Source: Streptosporangium saharense (lineage in GTDB: Bacteria > Actinomycetota > Actinomycetes > Streptosporangiales > Streptosporangiaceae). Taken from it: a DNA stretch of 64,000 bases. The position numbers were made by a program, and so were the translations under genes. The notes under the pieces are model-generated. The model did no database searches, had not been told where the DNA came from, and was given only the letters and a program-made list of their open reading frames with translations. The number at the start of each line of letters is the position of its first letter. The first letter of the stretch is position 1. Below are positions 32,113 through 42,700 of this stretch, one piece after another. The stretch is from positions 434,001-498,000 of the forward strand of contig NZ_JACHJP010000002.1 in the NCBI RefSeq assembly GCF_014203715.1. Direction: 5' to 3'.

Positions 32113-32607
32113 TCAGGGGGTTGAGAAGGGCAGGGGAAGCGTCCCCCTCAGGGTGTCGTCGGAACTCGTCGGACGAGGGAAGTCACCGTCGATGTCGAAC
32201 TTCGTGAAGTAGCGCTTTCCCCCGACCTTCCTGGCCTTGCTGAGGGTGATCGTCGCCTCGTACGGCTTGGCCTGGCAGCCGGGCAGGCACCACGTCCCGC
32301 TCAGCCTGCCGTCCCCGACCGCCCTGTCGGGGCCCCAGCTCCGCCAGGTGATCTCCTTGAGACTGCTGAACTCGGAGGCGACCAGGTTCGCCGGACGACG
32401 GTCGGGCCGCCCCTCCTCCGCGCCGTACAGGTTGATCACGTAGACCCGGCCCACCTGCGGGACGTCGTGGGAGACCGGCTCCGTGTCCGAGGGGGACAGC
32501 CCGTGGGCCATCGCCTCCCTGGCCCCGCCACCTCCGCAGGCCGTCGCGCAGGCCACCGTCACGAGCCCGAGCAGCGTGACCGCCACGGCCTTCATGATCT
32601 TTCGCAT
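32113..32607 (-). CDS. Paralogous lipoprotein with a WCLPxCQ motif, first gene of the operon
   Basis: A protein of 164 residues, signal peptide with lipobox near residue 24 (VTVACATACGGGG). The mature domain repeats the neighbour's core: YVINLYG, WRSWGPDRAVGDGRLSGTW, CLPGCQAKPYEATITLS. It is longer at the C-terminus (FTKFDIDGDFPRP). The ATG at 32605-32607 has GGGGGAG before it, the best site in the operon. Promoter sequences should lie in 32608-32831. No described family is recognised; a tandem duplication of a sensor-associated lipoprotein is the simplest reading. Confidence 0.75.
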   Translation of the reverse strand: MRKIMKAVAVTLLGLVTVACATACGGGGAREAMAHGLSPSDTEPVSHDVPQVGRVYVINLYGAEEGRPDRRPANLVASEFSSLKEITWRSWGPDRAVGDGRLSGTWCLPGCQAKPYEATITLSKARKVGGKRYFTKFDIDGDFPRPTSSDDTLRGTLPLPFSTP

Positions 32608-32831
32608 TGTCTCCCCCTTGGTCCTCGTGCGCGCCGGGACCTGACGAGGAGCGTGTCAGCACGCCCCTGCCCGGCACACCGTGACGCTAGGAGGGAAACT
32701 TCTCGGTCTTCCCGCGGCTTTGTAACAGCCTCCACCAGGCTTTGTAACAACCCGCCACAGAGAACCAGGTGATGGGCAGAGGCGAATGGGCAGAGGCGAA
32801 CGGGACGGGCATTCAGGAGGGAACGAGCAGC

Positions 32832-33353
32832 ATGGTGGACGACACCCCGATCGTCGTGGTCGGTCTGATGGGGGCCGGGAAGACCAGCGTGTCGCGGCTG
32901 CTTGGCAAGCGCCTCGACAGGCCCGTGCGCGACAGCGACGAGTATCTCCGGGAGCGCTACGGCGCCACGGCCGCGGAGATCGCCGAACGCGAGGGGACCG
33001 AGGTCCTGCACGCCAGGGAGGTCGAGCACCTGCGGGCCGGCCTCGCCGAGCGGCCCGCCCCGATCATCGCCGCCGCCTCCAGCGTGCTCGACGACCCCGG
33101 GGCCCGGGCCGACCTGAAGCCCGCCCTGGTCGTCTGGCTGGACGCCACCCCCGAGTTCGTCGCCGAGAAGATCGCCGCCAAGCCGTACCGGCCGCGTTTC
33201 GGCATGGAGCCGCTGGCCCTGGCGACCGAGCTGCACGAGCGCAGGGCCGCCTCCTTCGAGGAGGTCGCCGACCTGCGCTTCGAGCGCCCCGCGGTCTCGA
33301 AGCACGAGGTGGCGCGGGCCGTACTGGACCACCTGTCCCGCCGAGAGCCCTGA
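32832..33353 (+). CDS. Shikimate-kinase-like P-loop kinase
   Basis: A protein of 173 residues. The Walker A loop is VVGLMGAGKTSVSRLLGKRL near residues 8-27, followed by RPVRDSDEYLRERYG (the shikimate-contacting Asp region), and the Gly-rich loop where shikimate kinases read GGG is IIAAASSV, so the substrate site is changed. LVVWLDATPEFVAEKIA and PYRPRF correspond to the lid and arginine region. It may be a relative acting on another small alcohol, not the housekeeping AroK. The ATG at 32832 follows AGGAGG by 11 bases; the ATG at 32769 is rejected. Confidence 0.75.
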   Translation: MVDDTPIVVVGLMGAGKTSVSRLLGKRLDRPVRDSDEYLRERYGATAAEIAEREGTEVLHAREVEHLRAGLAERPAPIIAAASSVLDDPGARADLKPALVVWLDATPEFVAEKIAAKPYRPRFGMEPLALATELHERRAASFEEVADLRFERPAVSKHEVARAVLDHLSRREP

Positions 33354-33368
33354 GAGGCCCTCGGCGGG
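33337..33368. terminator. Bidirectional terminator between the kinase-like gene and the PTM cluster
   Basis: CCCGCCGAG (33337-33345) pairs with CTCGGCGGG (33360-33368); the inner GCC/GGC extends the stem around the kinase stop codon. It ends 7 bp before the stop of the last PTM gene on the other strand. Confidence 0.7.
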
Positions 33369-33375
33369 GTCGCGG

Positions 33376-35112
33376 TCAGCGGGTGGGAACCAGCTCGGCG
33401 GCCCTGTGGGGGCGGGGTCCCACCGGGATGACGAGGTGCGTCGGGAGCGGCGCGGTGTCGTCGATGGAGGCGGTGAACTCCTTGCCGTCGTCACGGCAGA
33501 CGAACTGCATGACGTGCCTGCCCGCGGCTGCGGCCCGGATCAGGCCGCCCGTGGTGGCCCACACGCCGGACTGGTAGAAGTTCTCCAGCCCCGGCAGCCC
33601 CGGCCCGTGCTTCTTGACCAGCTCCTCCAGGGTCTCGCCGCTCTCCACGAACGGCTGCCAGCCCAGGACGGTCCCGTCGTAGTTGCCGGTGTAGCGGACC
33701 TGGGTGAGCGGGGTGGACACGTCGCGTACGGCGACCTCGTCTGAGATGCCGGGAAAGCGCTTCTCCAGGAACCTCATGAGGGCCAGCCGCGCCCGGCGCT
33801 TGGCCGCCGAGTACTCGCGGCCGCGCCGTACGGGCATGGTGTGGATCTCCTCCCCCCTGTGCTTGCGGCTGGACTGCTCCGGCCCCTCGGCCAGGGCCCG
33901 CCAGGGGGCGATGTCGCAGAAGTAGGTCGCGTAGACCACGGTGCTGCCCTCGGGCGAGAGCTCCGGGTAGTGCGAGCTGCGGAACTGCACGTTGATGCTC
34001 GGGTGGCGGATGCCGGTCAGGTCCTCGGCCTCCTCCTCGGTGAGCAGGTAGGTCGTGCAGGGGTCGCCCTCGGGGAAGGGGCGCCGCAGGCCGAGGAACA
34101 GGCAGAAGTAGCCGGGGAAGACCATGCCCGGCTCCTTGATGGTCGTGGTGTACAGCTTCCGGTAGGCGTCGTTGAGGTAGCGGCCCTTGAGGAACTTCGT
34201 CATCGTGGTGTGGCCGTCACAGGCGGAGACCACGATGTCGGCGCGGTGCTCGCTGCCGTCGCTGAGCCGTACACCGACCGCCTTGTCGTCCTCGACCAGC
34301 ACCTCCTCGACCTTGGCGTTGTAGGTCACCTGGCCGCCGAGCCGCAGGTAGCGCTGCTCGATCGACGTGGACAGGCCGAGCGAGCCGCCCTCGGGGACGC
34401 CCGCCGACAGGTTGGCGTGCGAGGCGAGCTGGAAGTAGAACGGCAGCACCGGGAAGGCGGCGTGCTTCTCGTAGAGGATGAAGTTGAACGCCTCCCGCAG
34501 CAGCGGGTCCTTGAACCTCGCCGAGTACTCCGTCATCAGCACGGCCATCGACTTGCGGATGACGTTGAAGTAGGGGACGAACGAGGCCATCATCCGCAGC
34601 CGTTCCATCCGGCCCATCAGGCCGACCGGCTTGAGGAAGGGGTAGACGGCCAGGCACTTCTTGAAGGCCCGCAGCCCCGCGCAGAAGTCCTTGATCAGCT
34701 TGGCGTCGGCGGGCGAGATGTCGAGCAGGTGCGCTTGGAGCCGGTCGGGGTCGGAGTAGAAGTAGACCGCCCTGCCGTCGCGTCCCCGCACGATGTTGAA
34801 CACGTCGAAGTGCCGCATCTGCTTGCCCTGGAGCGCGCCGAGTTCGAGCCAGATCTGGTGCATCTGGTTGCCCGGCCCGTTGCCGAGCAGCCAGCTGATG
34901 CAGCAGTCGAGCGTGAAGTCACCCCGCTCCCACGCCGTGCAGCAGCCGCCGGGGATCTCGTGCATCTCGAAGATCTGGGTGCGGTACCCGTTCATCTGCG
35001 CGTAGCAGCCGGTGGACAGCCCACCGAGGCCCGCGCCGATGATGATCATTGTTTCCCTGTTCGGTCCGGGCCGTGACACGTCCCTGTTCTCCTTGGTGAT
35101 CACTGTCGCCAC
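33376..35112 (-). CDS. Phytoene-desaturase-like FAD oxidoreductase, PTM ring-forming enzyme
   Basis: A 578-residue flavoenzyme of the CrtI/phytoene dehydrogenase superfamily. The FAD motif is MIIIGAGLGGLSTGCYAQMNG near 22, with PGGCCTAWERGDF following; ACDGHTTMTKFLKG lies mid-protein and the C-terminal FAD contact is QSGVWATTGGLIRAAAAGRH. In polycyclic tetramate macrolactam clusters two such proteins act in sequence on the polyene tetramate: one (PtmB2/OX3 type) closes the first five-membered ring, the other (PtmB1/OX2 type) the second. It shares the same scaffold with its neighbour, and which does which step is not decided here. It starts with a GTG immediately after the neighbour's TAG (TAGGTG). 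Confidence 0.88.
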   Translation of the reverse strand: MATVITKENRDVSRPGPNRETMIIIGAGLGGLSTGCYAQMNGYRTQIFEMHEIPGGCCTAWERGDFTLDCCISWLLGNGPGNQMHQIWLELGALQGKQMRHFDVFNIVRGRDGRAVYFYSDPDRLQAHLLDISPADAKLIKDFCAGLRAFKKCLAVYPFLKPVGLMGRMERLRMMASFVPYFNVIRKSMAVLMTEYSARFKDPLLREAFNFILYEKHAAFPVLPFYFQLASHANLSAGVPEGGSLGLSTSIEQRYLRLGGQVTYNAKVEEVLVEDDKAVGVRLSDGSEHRADIVVSACDGHTTMTKFLKGRYLNDAYRKLYTTTIKEPGMVFPGYFCLFLGLRRPFPEGDPCTTYLLTEEEAEDLTGIRHPSINVQFRSSHYPELSPEGSTVVYATYFCDIAPWRALAEGPEQSSRKHRGEEIHTMPVRRGREYSAAKRRARLALMRFLEKRFPGISDEVAVRDVSTPLTQVRYTGNYDGTVLGWQPFVESGETLEELVKKHGPGLPGLENFYQSGVWATTGGLIRAAAAGRHVMQFVCRDDGKEFTASIDDTAPLPTHLVIPVGPRPHRAAELVPTR

Positions 35113-36780
35113 CTATCGGACGAGCCGCTTGTCGAGCTGTGGCATGTGCCCGAACTTTCCTGGATGCCAGGCCTCGTCGTTATCGCTCTCCCAGGCATTG
35201 AACTTCAGTCCCAGCTCCTCACACAGGTACTGCACGACGAAACGCCCGGTGGAGGCCGCGCGGATCAGGCCGCCCATGCCGACCCACTGACCCGCCATCG
35301 AGAAGCCGCTCAGCCCCGGCAGCCGCATCCGGTCCTTGTTGACCAGCTTGGTGGCCAGGTCGTCGGCGTCGGAGAAGGCCTTCCAGGCGAGGATGCTGCC
35401 GTTGAAGTTGCCGGTGTAGCGCTTGGTCGTCGCGGGCGAGGCCACGTCGACCAGGTCGATGCGCTCACCGAGCCCCGGATAGCGCCGGTCGAGGAAGTCC
35501 CGGACGAAGTCGGCGACCTGCCGCTTGCGCGCCCAGTACTCCTTGCGGTTCTCCGTGCGCAGCGACCTCCAGTAACCGAAGTCGCTGAAGTAGGTGCAGT
35601 GGATGACCGACTTGCCCTGCGGCGCGAACCCGTCGGAGTAGCGCGAGCGCAGCTGCACGACCAGGCTGTTCTGCAGCGCGCCCGGCAGTTTCGCCCCCTC
35701 CTCCCCGGTGAGCAGGTAGGTGGTGCTGTGCGCGTCGCCGGGGTCGAAGTCGCCGTCGATGCCGACGAAGGCCGAGACCACGGCGGGGAACAGGATGCCG
35801 GGGCGGTTCAGCATCTCGTCGTAGAGCCTGTCGATCCTCGGGCTGGTGTACTTGCCCTCAAGCAGGCCGTACACCGTGGTGTGGCCGTCGCAGGCCGAGA
35901 CGACGTGGTCGGCGTAGTAGCGTCTGCCGCCCCGCAGCTCGACCCCGACCGCGCGGCCGTCCTCGACCAGAATTCTGTCCGCCCGCGCCCGGTAGGTGAT
36001 GGTGCCGCCCAGCGAGGTGTAACGCTCCTCGATGGAGCGGGCCAGCCCCAGCGACCCTCCCTGCGGGAAACCGGCGTTGCCGTTGTGGGCGCTGGCCATG
36101 TTGAACAGGTACGGCAGGACCGGGAAGTTCTCCGGGTCCTGGAAGAAGATGTTGCGGAAGGCCTTGCGAAGCAGCGGGTCCTGGAACCTGTCGGCGAAGG
36201 TGTGCATCTGCGTCGCCGCGGTGCGCCAGAACAGCCGGAAGGCGGGCAGGACCGTCCGCAGCGTGCCGAGTTTCTCCCGCGCCGTCTGCAGCGGCGGCGG
36301 CTTCAGGAACGGGTACAGGTCGATGTTCACGAAGCGCCGCAGGTCACGGCAGAACGACCGGATCAGGGCCGCGTCCGCGGGAGAGACCTCCAGCAGGTGC
36401 CGCTCCAGGCGGTCGGGGTCGTTGTAGAACGTCACCGACCTGCCGGACTCGTCGGTGACCTTGTTGAACATGTCGAAGTTGGTGATCGTCTTGCCGTCGA
36501 GCGCGCCGAGCTCCCGCCACACCTGGTTGGCGTTGTTGCCCGGGGCGGTGCCGATCAGCCATTCGATGCAGTAGTCGAAGACGTAACCGTCACGCGCCCA
36601 GGCGGTGCAGCAGCCCCCCGGCAGGACGTGCCTTTCGAGGACGCGGGTCTCCATGCCGCTCATCTGCGCGTAGCAGCCGGTGGCCATGCCCGCGACGCCC
36701 GCGCCGACGACGAGGACCCTGGGCTTGCTCCCCGGGGGGCGTTCGCGGACGCTCCAGTCCTGTTCGGTCTCAGCCGACAT
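35113..36780 (-). CDS. Second phytoene-desaturase-like FAD oxidoreductase of the PTM cluster
   Basis: A 555-residue paralogue of the downstream gene: VLVVGAGVAGMATGCYAQMSG near 21-41, PGGCCTAWARDGY, VSACDGHTTVYGLLEGKY, and AGQWVGMGGLIRAASTGRF at the C-terminus. Its ATG (36778-36780) lies inside the last codons of the synthetase gene, an 11-bp overlap, so translation is coupled. The order hydroxylase, PKS/NRPS, FAD enzyme, FAD enzyme is that of frontalamide/HSAF-type loci up to the point where those carry an alcohol dehydrogenase; none follows here. Confidence 0.88.
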   Translation of the reverse strand: MSAETEQDWSVRERPPGSKPRVLVVGAGVAGMATGCYAQMSGMETRVLERHVLPGGCCTAWARDGYVFDYCIEWLIGTAPGNNANQVWRELGALDGKTITNFDMFNKVTDESGRSVTFYNDPDRLERHLLEVSPADAALIRSFCRDLRRFVNIDLYPFLKPPPLQTAREKLGTLRTVLPAFRLFWRTAATQMHTFADRFQDPLLRKAFRNIFFQDPENFPVLPYLFNMASAHNGNAGFPQGGSLGLARSIEERYTSLGGTITYRARADRILVEDGRAVGVELRGGRRYYADHVVSACDGHTTVYGLLEGKYTSPRIDRLYDEMLNRPGILFPAVVSAFVGIDGDFDPGDAHSTTYLLTGEEGAKLPGALQNSLVVQLRSRYSDGFAPQGKSVIHCTYFSDFGYWRSLRTENRKEYWARKRQVADFVRDFLDRRYPGLGERIDLVDVASPATTKRYTGNFNGSILAWKAFSDADDLATKLVNKDRMRLPGLSGFSMAGQWVGMGGLIRAASTGRFVVQYLCEELGLKFNAWESDNDEAWHPGKFGHMPQLDKRLVR

Positions 36781-39700
36781 GGGTGGCGCCTCCCAGGATC
36801 TCGCGGACCAGGTCCGCGTTGCGTGCGATGTGGCCCTGGTCGAGCATCTCGGCGTGCGTGCCCGAGCCCCTGAAGACCTCGGTGCGGGCCGCCGAACTGC
36901 CGTGCCAGGTGCCGCGCTCGGCGGCGGCGTAGAAGGAGACCTTCTCCTCGTCGGAGATCACGCTGACCGCGGCGGAGACGACCCCGAGGTTCGGCGTGCG
37001 GCTGGAGAAGTCGATGTACTCCCTGGCCTGGCCGAGCGTCTCCTCGGCCACGATCTCCGAGCCGGTGTGCCTGAGCAGGTGCTCACTCAGCTCGCGCTCG
37101 AAGATCGCGAAGTGCTCCTCCCCCAGCTCGAAGGACTCGGAGATGCGGTAGGAGTCCATGATGACCACGTTCGGCACCTGGCGTCCCCGGTCCTGGAGCT
37201 CCTTGGCCACCTCGAAGGCGAGGTTGCCGCCGAGCGAGTAGCCGAACAGGTCGCAGGGCCCCTCGGGCTGCAGGGACTCGATCAGGTCGGCGTAGCGGGT
37301 GACCTTGTCCTCGCCCGCCACGTAGTTGAACGCGACGAAGCGGTACTCGGGCAGGTGTACGGCGAGCTGCCGGTAGACCAGGCCGTGGCCGCCCGCGGGC
37401 GGGAAGCAGAAGACCGTCCTGTCCTGGTCGGGGTTGAACCAGAGGTACGGCTGCGCGCCGTCCAGCCTGCCGGTGATGATGTGCTCGACCGTCCTGGCCA
37501 TGCCGTGCAGGGTCGTGACCTTGAACAGGTGGCTGACCGGGATGGCGATGTTGAACTCGCCCTGGAGCCGGTAGATCAGCTCGATCAGCTTGATCGAGCT
37601 GCCGCCGACCTCGAAGAAGTCGTGCTGCAGCCCGACCTGCTCAAGGCCGAGGAGAGCCTTCCAGTGCTCGGCCATGCGCATCTCGTACAGCGTCACCGGC
37701 GCCTCGTAGGCCTGCTCCCCGGTGTCGGCCTCGGGCGCGGGCAGCGCGGCGACGTCGACCTTGCCGTTGGGCGTCAGCGGCAGCTCGGGCAGCTCGACGA
37801 AGTACGACGGGACCATGAACGTCGGCAGGTATCCGGCCAGGTGCCTGCGCAGCTCACGCCAGTCGAGGACCTCGCCCTCGACGGGCACGCAGTAGGCGCA
37901 CAGCGCGCTCTCGCCCCGCGCGTCCGCGACGACCGTGACCACCGCCTGCGCCAGCGTGGGCCAGGCGGCGAGCCGCGTCTCGATCTCGCCGATCTCGATG
38001 CGGTGACCGCGCACCTTGATCTGCGCGTCCACGCGGCCGAGGAGCCGTACGTCGCCGTGGGCGTCCCAGCTCGCGAGGTCGCCGGTGCGGTAGAGCCGTA
38101 ACGGCTCGGCGCCCGTCTCGCGGCCGAGGGTCACGGTGACGAAGCGCTGCGCGGTCTGCTCGGGGTCGCCGAGGTAGCCGGTCGCGACGCCGTCGCCGCC
38201 GACCCACAGCTCGCCGGGGACGCCGGGCGGCACCGGCTCGCCGTGCTCGTCGAGGACGTAGAGCGCGCTGTTGGGGAAGGGCCGTCCGATCGGCACCATC
38301 TGGCTGGGGTCGAGGTCGTCGGCGGGACCCTCGAAGTAGGCGCTGTCGATGGTGGCCTCGCTGAGGCCGTAGGAGTTGACCAGGCGGGTCCGTGAGCCGC
38401 ACAGGGCGCGCAGCCGCTGATACTCCTCGACCTTCCAGGCGTCGGAGCCGACGACCAGCAGGCGCATGAAGTCGAGGCGCTCGCCCTCCCGCTCGCAGTA
38501 GGCCGTCAGGCCCCGGACGATCGCGGGCACGAACTCGCCGCAGTCGACCCGCTCCTCCAGCATCGTCCGGTACAGCCGCGCGGTGTCGAACAGCAGCTCG
38601 CGGCGGACGAGGACCAGGGTGCCGCCGGAGCACAGCGCGCGGACCAGGTCGCCGGTGAAGACGTCGAAGGAGAAGCTCGCCATCTGCAGGTGCACCCGGA
38701 CGTCCTCGTCGAGGCGGTAGGCCTCGCGCCAGGCGGCCTGGACGGACGCCAGGTTGCGGTGGGTGACCTGTACGGCCTTGGGCCTGCCCGTCGAGCCCGA
38801 GGTGTAGATGACGTAGGCGAGGTCGTCGAGCCCCACCCGGGGCTCCTCGTCGTCGCCGTCCCGCTCTTCAGGGACGTCCCGGTGAAGTTCCTCCAGGGTG
38901 AGCGTCAGCCCGGCCGCCCCCGCCAGGCTCTCCCTGCCTGACTCGTCCACGACGGCGAGCATGGCGCCCGCGTTGCGCACCATGTAGGCCAGGCGCTCCG
39001 CCGGGTAGTCGGGGTCGAGCGGCAGGTAGGCGCCACCCGCCCGCAGGACCGCCAGCAGGGTGACGATCAGGTCGGGGGACTTGTCCAGGCACAGCGCGAC
39101 CACCGCGCCGTCCCGCACGCCCAGGGCGCGCAGCCTGCCCGCCAGCGCCCGGGATCGCTCCTCAAGCTCGCCGTAGGTCAGGCGGGCGGTCTCGCCCGTC
39201 TCGGAGGGGGCCACCACCGCGACCGCGGCGGGGTCCGCCGCCGCGACCCTGCTGACCAGCTCGTGCACGGGCGTGTCGTACAGCGTCCTGCGCCGGGAGC
39301 CGCTCCAGGTGTGCAGGACGCGCTCGCGCTCGTCGGCGGCGAGCAGTTCCAGCCGGGTGGCGGGCTTGGCCGAGGGCGCGCGGGTCAGCGCGTCGAGCAG
39401 GTTGACGTAGTGCGCGGCCAGGCGCCGCGCCGTCTCGGGCAGGAACAGGTCGGTGTTGTACTTGAACACGCAGTGGAAGCGCTGCTCTGCCTCGTCCTCG
39501 TAGGCCGACAGCGTCAGGTCGAACTGGCCCTCCTCCTCGGGCAGCTCGATGTACTCCAGGCGGTAGCCGTACTTCTCGGTGGCGACCTTGTGGGCGAGCA
39601 GGATGAACATCGCCTGGAACACCGCGGAGCGGCTGGGGTCGTGCTGCAGGCCGAGCTTGTCCACCAGCAGCACGAACGGGTACTCCTGGTTGTCCAGGCC

Positions 39701-42700
39701 GTTGAGCACCGTGGTGTGGACCTGGGTCAGCAGCTCGGAGACCGTCGGCTCACCCGCGAGGCTGACGTGCAGCGGCAGCGGGTTGACGAAGTAGCCGTAC
39801 AGGGAGGCGAACTCCTCCTGGGTGCGGCCCGTCACCGGGCTGCCGACGATGATGTCGTCCTGTCCCGAGTAGCGGTGCAGCAGCAGGTAGTAGGCGCTCA
39901 GCAGCACCATGAACACGGTCACGTTGTGCTCGCGGGCCAGCGCGTGGACGCGGGCGCTGAGGTCGGTGTCGAGCACGAAGAACTCGGAGGCGCCGTTGTT
40001 GGTCTGTACGGCCGGGCGGGGCTTGTCCACGGGCAGGCTGAGCAGCGGCACCTCGGCGGGCAGGTGGCCCCGCCAGTAGTCGAGCATCCGCCGGGCGTCG
40101 GGACCGGCCAGGAAGCGGTTCTGCCAGTTGAGGAAGTCGAGGTAGGTGGCCGTCAGCGGCGGCAGCTCGACGTGCTCGCCCCGGCGCAGCCCCTCGTAGA
40201 TGGCCAGCAGTTCCTCGATGAAGGTGAAGGTCGAGATGGCGTCGGAGATGATGTGGTGGACGGCCTTCATGATCACCCACCGGTCCTCGCCCCGCTTGAA
40301 CAGGCGGAAGCGGACCAGCGGGTCCCTTTCGAGGTCGTACGGCCTGCGGTACTCACGGATGATCATCTGGTAGATGTCGTCCCACTCCTCGTCCTGCACG
40401 TCGAACAGGGCGAGGTCCTCCCTGGCCTCGGGGGAGATCCGCTGCAGTGCCTGTCCCTCCTGCAGGACGAAGTTGCCGCGCAGGATGGGGTGGCGCCTGA
40501 TCAGCGCACGGACGGCGTCGAACATCAGCTCGGGGTCGAGCTCGACCCGCACCTCGACCGCGCCGCCGATGTTGTAGGCGAAGCCGTCGGGGTTGAGCTG
40601 CTTGAGGAACCACAGCGCCTTCTGGTTCTGGGTCAGGGGGTACTGACTCTCGTCGAGATACACCTCGACCGCCGCGTCGGCGCCGTCCTCGTCGGCGTCC
40701 GCGGCGACCAGGGCGGCCAGCCCGTCGTGCAGCTGGGTGACCAGGTCACCGACGGAGGTGCCGCTGAGCAGGGCGACCACCGGCAGCGCGACCTTCAGGT
40801 CGGCCTGGACCCTGGCCCGCACCTCCATCGCGAGCAGGGAGTCGAGCCCCAGGGTGTTGAGGCTGACCTCCGGCTCGACCTGCTCGGCCCGCACCCGCAG
40901 CACGCCCGCGACCAGCGCGGTGAAGCGCTCGGTCACCAGGATCCTGCGCTTGTCCTCGTCGGCCTCGCGGAAGGTGTCGAGGAAGCCGCCGCTCTCGGCG
41001 GGTGAGGAGGTGTCGGCGGTGGCGGCCAGCTCGGTCACCAGCAGCGGCGGCGCGTCGTACCACGCCATGAAGACCGGCCAGTCGACGACGGTCGCGACCA
41101 GTAGCTGCGCCCTGTCCTGGCCGATGACGCGCTCAAGCACCGCCATGCCCGCGTCGGGCGGCAGCGAGCTCATCCCCCGGCTGTTGCGGTAGTGGTCGAT
41201 CAGGCCGAGCTCCTCGATCATGCCGGTGGCCCAGGGGCCCCAGTCGAGGCTCAGCGCGGGCAGGCCGTTGGCGCGCCTGTGGTGGGCCAGCGCGTCCAGG
41301 AAGGCGTTGCCCGCCGCGTAGTTGGTCTGGCCCGCGGTCGTCAGCAGCGAGGCGATCGAGGCGAACAGCACGAAGTGCTCGATCGGTTCGTCCCGCAGAT
41401 GGCGGTGGAGCAGGTAGGCCCCGGCGACCTTGGGGCCGTAGACGGCGTCGAAGACCTCGCGGTCCATCTCGGGGACGAGCGTGTCGCGGACGTGGCCCGC
41501 CAGGTGGAACACACCGCGGATGGGCGGGGAGTCGTTGCGCCGGTAGTCGTCGAGCCAGGCCGTCAGGGCCGCCTCGTCGGTGACGTCGAGCGGCGCCAGG
41601 ATCACCTGGGCGCCGAGCGCCTCAAGCTCCTTGACGAAGCGCACGTTACGGCCCGCCGTGGTGTTCGGATCCGTTTCGCGCCATCGGTCGCGTTCCGGCA
41701 GCCGGGTGCGGCCGACGAGGATCAGCCTGCGGGCGCCCCGCGCGACGAGCGTGCGGCACAGCAGCCTGCCGAGCGCGCCGAACGCGCCGGTCACCAGGTA
41801 GCCGCCGTCGGCGCGCAGCCGCAGCGGGAGCGGGCTGGTCAGCCCCTCGGCCTGGGCGAGCCTGCTGGTGTGGCGCTCGCCGCCGCGCAGCGCGATCTCG
41901 TCCTCGTCGTCGGTCAGCAGCTCGCGCAGCAGCGCCTCGGCCTCACCCGCGAGGTCCCCTCCGGTGGGGTCGAGGTCCACGAGCTTGCCGCGCCAGGAGG
42001 TCAGCTCCTGGTGGCGCAGCACGCGGGTGACGCCCCACGCGGGGGCGCCGAGCGGCTCGGCCACCTCCCCTGCGGTGACGGCCTGCGCGCCCCGGGTGAC
42101 GACGTGCAGCCTGCTGTCGTCCTGTCCGGCGGGGAGCGTCTGGGCCAGCGCGACCAGCGAGTAGGCGCCGAGGCCGCTGTGCCCGGCGAGCGCGTCACGC
42201 TCGGTCTCCTCGATCGACGGCAGGTCGAGGTTCCACAGGTGCACGACGGTGCCGAACGACGTGCCGCCCTCCGCCAGCTCGGCGAACAGACGGGTGAGGT
42301 CCTCGGCCGAACCGGGCACGACCGCGGACTCTCCGTAGGCGTCCGCGGCGCGGACCAGGTGACCGCGGATGCCCCGGGCGCGCAGCAGGGCGGCCAGCTC
42401 GTCGCCGATCCCCTTCGCGTCGGCCAGGATCAGCCAGTCACGCGGCTCCTCCCGCGCGGCCTCCGGGGCGTCCCGCTCCGCGCCGTCCTCCTCGGTGCTC
42501 TCGCCGTACGGCCTGCGGATCCAGGTCACCTCGGCCAGCCAGCCGTCGATGGTGTTCCTGCCGACCGCCGTCGAGGCCTTCTCGATGTCGGCGGCGCGGA
42601 AGCCGCTGATCCGGCCGAGGGAGGCGCCGTCGGCGTCGTGGACGGCGATGTCGCCGACCAGTTCCTCGCCGCCGCGCCGTACGACGGTCGCGTGCACCCA

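Noticed and set aside
32832-33353. Kinase-like gene as part of the PTM cluster
   Set aside because: It is convergent, separated by a terminator, and has no counterpart in known PTM loci.
33376-36780. The two CrtI-like genes as carotenoid genes
   Set aside because: They overlap the PKS/NRPS operon, share the long PTM-type scaffold, and a complete carotenoid desaturase set lies elsewhere in the window.
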